Below are positions 1-5,511 of a DNA stretch of 8,431 bases, one piece after another. The translations under genes were made by a program, and so were the position numbers. The DNA lies in NCBI GenBank assembly GCA_017989885.1, contig JAGNPA010000061.1, forward strand, positions 1 through 8,431. The letters run 5' to 3'. Each line of letters begins with the position of its first letter. The stretch's first letter is position 1. Source of the DNA: Aquabacterium sp. (GTDB lineage Bacteria; Pseudomonadota; Gammaproteobacteria; Burkholderiales; Burkholderiaceae_C). Under the pieces are notes generated by a model that was not told where the DNA came from, searched no databases, and saw nothing but the letters and a program-made list of their open reading frames with translations.

Positions 1-596
1 GTGTCGCGGATGCCGTTGTCGCCCACCGAGAGCGCGGCCGAGCCGCCCACGGTGTCGGCACTGTGCCGGGTGATGATGTTGACGACCCCGAACATGGCAT
101 TGGCACCATAGGCTGCGGAGTTGGCCCCACGCAGCACCTCGATGCGCTCGATGTCCGGCAAGAGCACGCCCATCATGCCGTAGTGGGTGTCACCCAGGTA
201 GCTGCTGGCGTACACCGACCGGCCATCGATCAGCACCAGATTGCGCCCACCAAAATCATCCAGCGCCACGTGGTACGACGCCAAGGGATTGGCCCCGTTC
301 CACCCGCCCAGCACGTAACCGGGCACCAGTCGCAGCACTTCGGCCACGGTGCGCGCCCCCGACTGACGGATGGTGTCACGGTCGATCACCGTCATGGCAC
401 CAGGCGCCTCGTTGAGCGGCTGATCCAGACGGCTGGCCGTCAACACCACCGGCACCTGGGCAAAGTAGTCGGCTTCCGTCGGCAAGCGCTCCGCCGCGTG
501 GGCACCGACCCCGATGCACCCCGCCAGAGCCCAACCCCATCCCAGGATTCGCCCCACCTTCTGAACACGACACACCGACAACGACAACGACACCAT
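1..596 (-). CDS. TonB-dependent outer-membrane receptor, N-terminal part (plug domain), cut by window edge
   Basis: Reading leftward from the ATG at 596, the frame stays open to base 1 (198 codons), so only the N-terminus is here. Residues 1-34 look like a signal peptide, with basic residues at 10-16, a hydrophobic stretch 17-31 and a likely cut after AHA (32-34). A VPVVLTASRL segment at 48-57 follows, resembling the region after the TonB box. Next comes a plug domain: GARTVAEVLRLVPGY (80-94), LVLIDGRSVY (120-129), LPDIERIEVLRGANSAAYG (146-164) and NAMFGVVNIITR (166-177). These are classic plug motifs of receptors that import ligands such as siderophores, cobalamin or sugars using TonB energy. 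The beta-barrel lies outside the window, so the ligand cannot be inferred. Oddities: an LAGC string (24-27) inside the signal peptide resembles a lipobox, probably by chance. A GTG directly upstream (599) is an alternative start, and no strong Shine-Dalgarno precedes either. Confidence 0.93.
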   Translation of the reverse strand, partial: MVSLSLSVCRVQKVGRILGWGWALAGCIGVGAHAAERLPTEADYFAQVPVVLTASRLDQPLNEAPGAMTVIDRDTIRQSGARTVAEVLRLVPGYVLGGWNGANPLASYHVALDDFGGRNLVLIDGRSVYASSYLGDTHYGMMGVLLPDIERIEVLRGANSAAYGANAMFGVVNIITRHSADTVGGSAALSVGDNGIRD

Positions 597-623
597 CACA
601 CACCCATTGACTTCAGGTTTGCG

Positions 624-629
624 ATTATG
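624..629 (-). promoter_or_regulatory. Possible -10 hexamer for the TonB receptor gene
   Basis: On the minus strand this reads CATAAT, five of six matches to TATAAT, and lies 27 bases before the ATG at 596. No acceptable -35 is found at 16-18 bp spacing; the nearest likeness, CTGACA at 653-658, is 23 bp away. It is a weak call based on one hexamer. Confidence 0.2.
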
Positions 630-719
630 CGCATGCTCACACCACCAGCCTGTGTCAGAGGCCGAGAGGGGGCTGGTGCTGGTCATCCTGATCGTCGTCG
701 CGACCCTCAAGACGCTGGC

Positions 720-1203
720 CGGCTCTACGCAGCATCGGCCACCCCGCTGAAGCCCCTGGTCGCCAACGCCGAGGACAAGGCCGAATTGAACCGGCTGTAC
801 GGCGCCATCAAGGACATCGAGTCACAGGCCGTGGCCACTACACAGACCATCGTGAAGATGTTGGACGGCGGAGACGCCACGGGCGGCCAGCATCCATCGT
901 GTCCCAGGTCCACCAAGCATCAGACTCGATCGACACCGGATCGGCCGAAATCGCCACCGGCAACGCCGACCTGTCCCTGCGCACCAAACAGCAGGCCTTC
1001 CAGCCTGCAACAGACTGGCCTCATCCATGATGCAGTCAGGTGGTCGGTCAGGTCGTGGCGACCATGGACGACATCGTCGCCCGGGTGAGCCACGCGGTCT
1101 CCGAACTGGACCGCACCACGCAGCAAAACGCGGCGCTGGTGGAAGAAAGCGCGGCGGCGGCCGCGAGTCTGCAACAGCAAGCCAGGCGACTGGCCGCCCA
1201 GGG
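720..1203 (+). pseudogene. Decayed methyl-accepting chemotaxis protein (multiple frameshifts, internal deletions)
   Basis: Chemoreceptor fragments appear in order but in different frames. Frame of 720-890: a helical segment ending IVKMLDGGDA, possibly the ligand-binding domain. Frame of 896-997: VSQVHQASDSI, then GSAEIATGNADLSLRTKQQ, the standard start of the MCP signalling domain. An extra base at 998 moves the frame to SSLQQT (999-1016), and another at 1017 moves it to ASSMMQ (1018-1035). The 1037-1203 frame then gives VVGQVVATMDDIVARVSH and ELDRTTQQNAALVEES, the typical MCP C-terminal helix. TM2/HAMP is missing between the first two pieces. The invariant hairpin tip ([22 protein letters not shown] in intact family members) is missing between the last two. 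About 0.5 kb remains of an expected ~1.6 kb. A hydrophobic run at 673-702 (LVLVILIVVA), in a third frame, may be what is left of TM1. Nothing functional is likely to be made. Confidence 0.8.
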
Positions 1204-1209
1204 CCAGCG

Positions 1210-1659
1210 TCACCAGCCCCACAAAAGGCTGCGCGCCACCCAGCCCTGCACACCGGCATCCGTGCGCACCTTGACCCACCGGTCACGCTGATCCAGGGCA
1301 CGCAACACCTCGCCGTAGCCCGCCTTGCCGACGAGCTTGTAGCGGGTGGCCGGCCCGCTGCGCAGGTTGGCCGTCGAGGCCTTCACGATGTGGTGACGCA
1401 CCTGGTTCGTCATGGGCTTGTAGACCCATCCGGTGTCATTTTCGAAGTCACGCACCTTGACCCATTTGCCTGAACGGGCGGTGACCTTGAGCGGATAGCC
1501 TTTGCTCAAGGTCCATTGGGCCGTGTGCTTCGTACCGGGGCCCGAGCGCATGGTCACGGACTCACGGGCGATGCTGACATAGTTGGCGTGCGCCAGGGAA
1601 CTGGCGGCCACCATGGTGAGGGCTGCCACAGCGGCAACCAGAGGGCGATGAAGCTTCAT
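1210..1659 (-). CDS. Secreted tandem bacterial SH3-domain protein
   Basis: This gene encodes a small exported protein of 149 aa. The ATG at 1659 is chosen because it starts a clean signal peptide: MKLHR, a hydrophobic core (7-19) and a likely cut after AHA at 23-25. An upstream GTG at 1680 would add only seven unremarkable residues, and neither start has a strong Shine-Dalgarno. The mature part is two SH3b-like repeats. The first, about 27-84, contains SVTMRSGPGTKH, KGYPLKV, KWVKVR and GWVYK. The second, about 88-149, contains TANLRSGPATRYK, RWVKVR and GWVARSLL. Bacterial SH3b domains of this kind (SH3_3/SH3_4 type) are found in periplasmic or cell-wall-associated proteins and are thought to bind peptidoglycan or other ligands. 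No enzymatic domain is fused, so the specific role is unknown. It is transcribed divergently from rpoH and runs toward the chemoreceptor remnant, whose last recognisable codons end a few bases from its stop. Confidence 0.88.
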   Translation of the reverse strand: MKLHRPLVAAVAALTMVAASSLAHANYVSIARESVTMRSGPGTKHTAQWTLSKGYPLKVTARSGKWVKVRDFENDTGWVYKPMTNQVRHHIVKASTANLRSGPATRYKLVGKAGYGEVLRALDQRDRWVKVRTDAGVQGWVARSLLWGW

Positions 1660-1689
1660 GGTTCTGCAAAAGGTGAGCACCCACCCATC

Positions 1690-1695
1690 ATATTA
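1690..1695 (-). promoter_or_regulatory. Possible -10 hexamer for the SH3-domain gene
   Basis: On the minus strand this AT-rich spot reads TAATAT, followed by 30 bases to the ATG at 1659. There is no good -35 at standard spacing (TTGAAA at 1723-1728 is 27 bp away). The CIRCE element at 1748-1774 lies well upstream of it, so HrcA repression of this gene is not evident. Confidence 0.25.
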
Positions 1696-1747
1696 CATTT
1701 GCACAAATACAAATACACGGACTTTCAACAGGGAACTTTTGCACGCG

Positions 1748-1774
1748 TTAGCACTCTGAACAGGCGAGTGCTAA
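1748..1774. promoter_or_regulatory. CIRCE operator (HrcA binding site) upstream of rpoH
   Basis: The sequence is TTAGCACTC (1748-1756), nine bases TGAACAGGC (1757-1765), then GAGTGCTAA (1766-1774). Both 9-base arms and the 9-base spacer match the CIRCE consensus exactly. CIRCE is the operator of HrcA, the heat-sensitive repressor of groESL, and often of dnaK, in many bacteria. It ends 34 bases before the rpoH ATG and so lies in the promoter/5' UTR region. I could not assign convincing -35/-10 boxes for rpoH in the AT-richer stretch 1690-1747 immediately upstream; TTGCAC occurs at 1699-1704 and 1739-1744, but no good -10 is correctly spaced. Confidence 0.93.
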
Positions 1775-1808
1775 CATTGCCTGAGAAGGATCCACGAAAG
1801 GACCAGCC

Positions 1809-2735
1809 ATGACCCTGACGACCGCCCTTGCCCCCCGTGACCCTTGGAGTGTGGTGCCCTCGCTGGGCAACCTGGACGCGTACATCCGCTCGGTCCAGGC
1901 CATTCCCATGCTGGCGCCCGAAGAGGAGCAGTCTCTGGCGCGTCGTCTGCGTGACCAGCAGGACCTGCAGGCCGCCTCCCGTCTGGTGCTCTCGCACCTG
2001 CGTCTGGTCGTGTCCATCTCTCGCCAGTACATGGGCTACGGCCTGCCGCAAGGCGACCTGATCCAGGAAGGCAACGTCGGCCTGATGAAGGCCGTCAAGC
2101 GCTTCGACCCCGATCAGGGCGTGCGTCTGGTGAGCTATGCCATGCACTGGATCAAAGCCGAGATCCACGAGTACATCCTGAAAAACTGGCGCATGGTCAA
2201 GGTGGCCACCACCAAGGCCCAGCGCAAGCTGTTTTTCAACCTGCGCTCGCTCAAGCACCAGTTCAAGGGTGAAGCCGACGCCGTCAACGTGGGCCGCGCC
2301 TGCCTGTCCGAGCACGACATCCAGCGCATGGCCACCGAGCTCAATGTCCGTCCAGAAGACGTCATCGAGATGGAAACCCGCATGGCGGGTGGCGACGTGG
2401 CCCTGGAGGCTCCCGCCGATGACGACGGCGACGGCCCCGTGGCCCCGCTGGCCTACCTGGCCGACGAGGTGCACGAACCCACCCGCGTGATCGAAGCCCA
2501 CCGCCGCGACTGGCTGGCCAGCGATGGCATCGCGCTGGCGCTCGACCAGCTCGACGCGCGCAGCCGCCGCATCGTCGAAGAACGCTGGCTACAGGTCAAC
2601 GACGACGGCTCCGGTGGCATGACGCTGCACGAGCTGGCCGCCGAATACGGCGTCAGCGCCGAACGCATCCGTCAGATCGAGGTGGCCGCCATGAAGAAAA
2701 TGCGCAAGGCCCTCACCGAGGTCGTCGAAGCCTGA
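1809..2735 (+). CDS. rpoH: RNA polymerase heat-shock sigma factor sigma-32
   Basis: RpoH directs RNA polymerase to heat-shock promoters (chaperones, proteases). The product is 308 aa, close to the usual length of about 285-310. Region 1.2/2.1 starts near residue 20 (LDAYIRSVQAIPMLAPEEE). Region 2 has HLRLVVSISRQYMGYG (63-78) and DLIQEGNVGLMKAVKRFDP (83-101), followed by the region 2.4 stretch RLVSYAMHWIKAEIHEYIL. QRKLFFNLR (138-146) is the RpoH box that separates sigma-32 from other group 3 sigmas. Region 4.2 has a helix-turn-helix, LHELAAEYGVSAERIRQIE (273-291), and an acidic linker DDDGDG occurs at 204-209. GAAAGGA at 1796-1802 is a good ribosome site, six bases from the ATG. The CIRCE just upstream implies repression by HrcA in addition to the family's usual post-transcriptional control. 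The gene stands alone, and its TGA abuts the pgi stop head-on. Confidence 0.97.
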   Translation: MTLTTALAPRDPWSVVPSLGNLDAYIRSVQAIPMLAPEEEQSLARRLRDQQDLQAASRLVLSHLRLVVSISRQYMGYGLPQGDLIQEGNVGLMKAVKRFDPDQGVRLVSYAMHWIKAEIHEYILKNWRMVKVATTKAQRKLFFNLRSLKHQFKGEADAVNVGRACLSEHDIQRMATELNVRPEDVIEMETRMAGGDVALEAPADDDGDGPVAPLAYLADEVHEPTRVIEAHRRDWLASDGIALALDQLDARSRRIVEERWLQVNDDGSGGMTLHELAAEYGVSAERIRQIEVAAMKKMRKALTEVVEA

Positions 2736-4382
2736 TCAGGCTCCGCGCAGCCGCGCGATCATCGCTGCGGTCGCGGGGTCCAGCCCGCTGACATCGCCGC
2801 TGTCCAGGCGCGGCAGCAGGTCGTTGCTCATGGCCTTGCCCAGCTCCACGCCCCATTGGTCGAAGGAGTTGATGCCCCACAGCGCACCGCTGACCAGCAC
2901 CCGGTGCTCGTACAGCGCAATCAACGCACCCAGCGATCGTGGCGTCAGCGCATCAATCACCATCGTCAAGCTGGGCCGGTTACCCGGGAAGGTGCGGTGG
3001 CGTGCAATGACCTGCGGCGCCAGCTGTTTGGACGCGGTCGGCGCGACCTCCTGGGCCGCCTGCTCGGTGGTCTTGCCCCACATCAGCGCCTGCGCCTGCG
3101 CCAGCCCGTTGGCCAGCAACATCTGGTGCTGGCGGTGCAACAAGTCCTGCACCGCCGGCGACAGTTGCCCGGCGTCACGCACCGGCAAGCCCTTGAACAA
3201 GATGAACTCCACCGGGATCACATCGGTGCCCTGGTGCAGCATCTGGAAAAACGCGTGCTGGCCGTTGACGCCCGGCTCGCCCCACACCACCTCACTGGTG
3301 GCGTAGGTCAGCGGCTGACCATGACGGTCCACGCTCTTGCCATTGCTCTCCATCACCAGTTGCTGCAAGTACGCCGGCAGGCGGCGCAGGCCGTGGTGAT
3401 ACGGGGCCACACAGCGGCTGGTGTAGCCCTTGAAGTTGCGATACCAGACGTCCATCAGGCCCAGCCACAGCGGCAGGTTTGCCTCGGACGGGGCCGATGC
3501 AAAGTGCTGGTCCATCGCATGCGCACCGGCCAGCAAGGCCCGGAAATGCGTGCGCCCCAGCGCCAGCGCAATCGGCAAGCCAATGGCCGACCACAGCGAA
3601 AACCGTCCGCCCACCCAGTCCCAGAACCCGAAGGTGGTGGTGATGCCAAAGGCCGCTGCGGCCTCGACATTCGAGGTGGTGGCCACAAAGTGGCGGGCGA
3701 TGTCGGTGCCGCCCTGGTCCAGGAACCACTGGCGCGCCGTGCGCGCGTTCACCATCGTTTCCTGCGTCGTGAAGGTCTTGGACGCCACGATGAACAAGGT
3801 GTGCTTCGGGTCCACCTGCCGCAGCACGCCCGCCAGGTCCTGCCCGTCGATGTTCGACACAAAATGGCAGCGCAGGCGGGGGTGGGCAAAGGCCTCCAGC
3901 GCCATCACCACCATCTGCGGCCCCAGGTCAGAGCCGCCAATGCCAATGTTGACCACATCGTGGATGTCGCCCGGGTTCGGCCCGCCGGCCGTCGCCCACA
4001 CGCCATCGACAAAGGTCAGCATCGCGTCGAGCACGGCATGCACCTCGTCGCTGAACGGGCCCTGTCCACGCGGCGCGCGCAGCGCCGTGTGCAGCACCGC
4101 CCGACCTTCGGAGCCATTGACCAGCTCGCCGCGCAGCATCGCATCACGCCGCTCGGTCAACCGGCATTCGCGCGCCAGGTCCAGCAGGTGATGGCGCGTG
4201 GCCACATCCCAGTGCACCCGCGACATGTCCACCACCACCTCGGGCGCCTCGAAGGTCAGGGCCTCCACGCGGCGGGGGTCATCAGCGAACAAGGTGCGCA
4301 AATCCAGGTCAGCACCATGGGCCTGGTAATGCCCGCCCAGGGCCGCCCAGGCCACGGTCTGATCACAACGGGGAGACGTCAT
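2736..4382 (-). CDS. pgi: Glucose-6-phosphate isomerase
   Basis: Pgi interconverts glucose-6-phosphate and fructose-6-phosphate in the cytoplasm. The product is 548 aa, the normal length for the long bacterial/eukaryotic type. Phosphate-site motifs are GIGGSDLGP (147-155) and SKTFTTQET (201-209). Family signature 1 is VGGRFSLWSAIGLP (257-270). The catalytic glutamate is E345 in MESNGKS, the ring-opening histidine H376 in NGQHAFFQ, and the catalytic lysine K516 in signature 2 (FDQWGVELGK). All key residues are present, so the enzyme should be active. The start at 4382 is supported by a strong GGGGAGGG ribosome site (4390-4397), seven bases away. It lies only 17 bases after the tal stop, so the two are almost certainly cotranscribed as tal-pgi. 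Its stop touches the convergent rpoH stop, leaving no room for a separate terminator. Confidence 0.98.
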   Translation of the reverse strand: MTSPRCDQTVAWAALGGHYQAHGADLDLRTLFADDPRRVEALTFEAPEVVVDMSRVHWDVATRHHLLDLARECRLTERRDAMLRGELVNGSEGRAVLHTALRAPRGQGPFSDEVHAVLDAMLTFVDGVWATAGGPNPGDIHDVVNIGIGGSDLGPQMVVMALEAFAHPRLRCHFVSNIDGQDLAGVLRQVDPKHTLFIVASKTFTTQETMVNARTARQWFLDQGGTDIARHFVATTSNVEAAAAFGITTTFGFWDWVGGRFSLWSAIGLPIALALGRTHFRALLAGAHAMDQHFASAPSEANLPLWLGLMDVWYRNFKGYTSRCVAPYHHGLRRLPAYLQQLVMESNGKSVDRHGQPLTYATSEVVWGEPGVNGQHAFFQMLHQGTDVIPVEFILFKGLPVRDAGQLSPAVQDLLHRQHQMLLANGLAQAQALMWGKTTEQAAQEVAPTASKQLAPQVIARHRTFPGNRPSLTMVIDALTPRSLGALIALYEHRVLVSGALWGINSFDQWGVELGKAMSNDLLPRLDSGDVSGLDPATAAMIARLRGA

Positions 4383-4399
4383 GCTCTCACCCTCCCCGC

Positions 4400-5347
4400 T
4401 CAGCGCTGCGCCTCGATCAGGGCGTCCAGCTTGCCCGCATCGACGGCAAACGCGCGGATGCCCTCGGCCAGCTTCTCGGTGGCCATGGCGTCGTCGTTGA
4501 GCGCGTAGCGGAAGGCGGCTTCGCTCAAGGGGGCCTCGGGGGACTTCACATCGGTGGCGGGCACCAACTGGCGCACCACCGGGGCCTCGCTGGCCTGCAG
4601 TTGCGCCAGCAGGTCCGGGCTGATGGTCAGCAGATCGCAGCCCGCCAGGGCCAGAATCTGCCCCACATTGCGGAAGCTCGCGCCCATCACCTCGGTGCGC
4701 ACCCCGTGGGCCTTGTAGTAGCTGTAAATGCGGCTGACCGACTGCACGCCCGGGTCGTTGACACCGGCCTGCGCAGCCTCGTCCCAGGCCGCACCGGCCG
4801 ACTTCTTGTACCAGTCGTAGATGCGCCCGACAAAAGGCGAGATCAGCTGCACACCGGCATCGCCACAGGCGCGCGCCTGGGCAAAGGCGAACAGCAGGGT
4901 CAGGTTGCAGTGAATGCCTTCTTGTTCCAGCACGCGGGCGGCCTGAATGCCTTCCCAGGTGGCCGCGATCTTGATCAGCACACGATGGCGAGAAATGCCC
5001 GCAGCTTCGTACAGCGAGATCAGGCGTCGCGCCCGCACCAGGGTGGCCTCGGAGTCAAAGCTCAGGCGGGCGTCCACCTCGGTCGACACGCGGCCGGGCA
5101 CCACCTTGAGGATCTCCAGACCAAAGCGCACCAGCACCTGGTCCACGATCGCATCCAGCGGCTCGCTGCGGTGCGCGGCCACCACCTCGGCCAGCAAGGG
5201 CGCGTACTCGGGCTTTTGCACCGCCTTGAGGATCAGGGACGGGTTGGTCGTGGCGTCTTGCGGGGTGAACTGGGCCAGTTGCTTGAAGTCACCGGTGTCG
5301 GCAACGACGGTGGTGCAGGCCTTGAGCTGATCGAGTTGCGAGGTCAT
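4400..5347 (-). CDS. tal: Transaldolase (TalB type)
   Basis: Transaldolase moves a dihydroxyacetone unit from sedoheptulose-7-P to glyceraldehyde-3-P, giving erythrose-4-P and fructose-6-P (non-oxidative pentose-phosphate pathway, cytoplasm). The 315 aa product aligns from end to end with E. coli TalB as I remember it: [10 protein letters not shown] with D17, [10 protein letters not shown] (31-40), [21 protein letters not shown] (76-96), Schiff-base lysine K126 in [27 protein letters not shown] (147-161), [12 protein letters not shown] (170-181) and MGASFRN (221-227). The frame stays open to an ATG at 5488, but family homology begins exactly at [13 protein letters not shown], so 5347 is used. 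No strong Shine-Dalgarno precedes it. It is the first gene of a tal-pgi unit and is divergent from zwf, sharing a 164-bp control region. Its product F6P is the substrate of Pgi. Confidence 0.97.
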   Translation of the reverse strand: MTSQLDQLKACTTVVADTGDFKQLAQFTPQDATTNPSLILKAVQKPEYAPLLAEVVAAHRSEPLDAIVDQVLVRFGLEILKVVPGRVSTEVDARLSFDSEATLVRARRLISLYEAAGISRHRVLIKIAATWEGIQAARVLEQEGIHCNLTLLFAFAQARACGDAGVQLISPFVGRIYDWYKKSAGAAWDEAAQAGVNDPGVQSVSRIYSYYKAHGVRTEVMGASFRNVGQILALAGCDLLTISPDLLAQLQASEAPVVRQLVPATDVKSPEAPLSEAAFRYALNDDAMATEKLAEGIRAFAVDAGKLDALIEAQR

Positions 5348-5414
5348 GGGAAACAAGGTGAAATGGGCTGGCTCCGACCCCACATCGAAACGAGATCGAC
5401 CAGCATCCTGAATT

Positions 5415-5432
5415 TGGCTTATCGTGAAGCCA
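5415..5432. promoter_or_regulatory. 18-bp inverted repeat, candidate operator between tal and zwf
   Basis: TGGCTT (5415-5420), six bases ATCGTG, then AAGCCA (5427-5432): perfect 6-base arms. It is located between two divergent carbon-metabolism genes and overlaps the best candidate tal -10. In other proteobacteria zwf is commonly controlled by RpiR/HexR- or LysR-type regulators, but I do not recognise this as a known site of any of them. Its role as an operator is inferred from position and symmetry only. Confidence 0.35.
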
Positions 5433-5446
5433 CATTCTGTCTCCAA
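5418..5446 (-). promoter_or_regulatory. Candidate sigma-70 promoter for tal-pgi
   Basis: On the minus strand: TTGGAG (5441-5446) as -35, a 17-base spacer, and GATAAG (5418-5423) as -10. The -35 matches 3 of 6 and the -10 matches 4 of 6 consensus bases. Transcription would start near 5411, giving a leader of about 65 nt before the tal ATG at 5347. I found no comparable promoter for zwf on the plus strand. Confidence 0.35.
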
Positions 5447-5511
5447 AATCATGACAGGCGTGCCCTGCGGCCCCTGGAATGCACGCACTCCCCCTTTATC
5501 GGGCCCCTTTC

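Noticed and set aside
63..1088. A 341-codon plus-strand frame starting opposite the TonB receptor
   Set aside because: Its first half is antisense to the plug domain. Its second half only crosses a few chemoreceptor fragments by chance and is not one gene.
1181..1194. GCCAG-GCGA-CTGGC hairpin as a terminator of the SH3 gene or the chemoreceptor remnant
   Set aside because: Only a five-pair stem with no following T-run on either strand, and it lies within the chemoreceptor coding remnant.
1697..1708. ATTTG-CA-CAAAT near-palindrome as an operator
   Set aside because: Five-base arms in an AT-rich stretch are expected by chance, and there is no second copy or clear relation to a promoter.
1725..2501. 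A 258-codon minus-strand frame opposite rpoH
   Set aside because: Shadow frame; it crosses the CIRCE element and has no domain resemblance, while rpoH is clear.
2856..4508. A 550-codon open frame on the plus strand covering all of pgi
   Set aside because: It is a third-position-GC shadow of pgi: His/Arg/Gln/Val-rich with no recognisable domain, whereas the minus strand has all Pgi catalytic residues.
5479..5511. Upstream ATG at 5479 as the zwf start
   Set aside because: It would add 11 residues before the family's usual N-terminus and has no better ribosome site.
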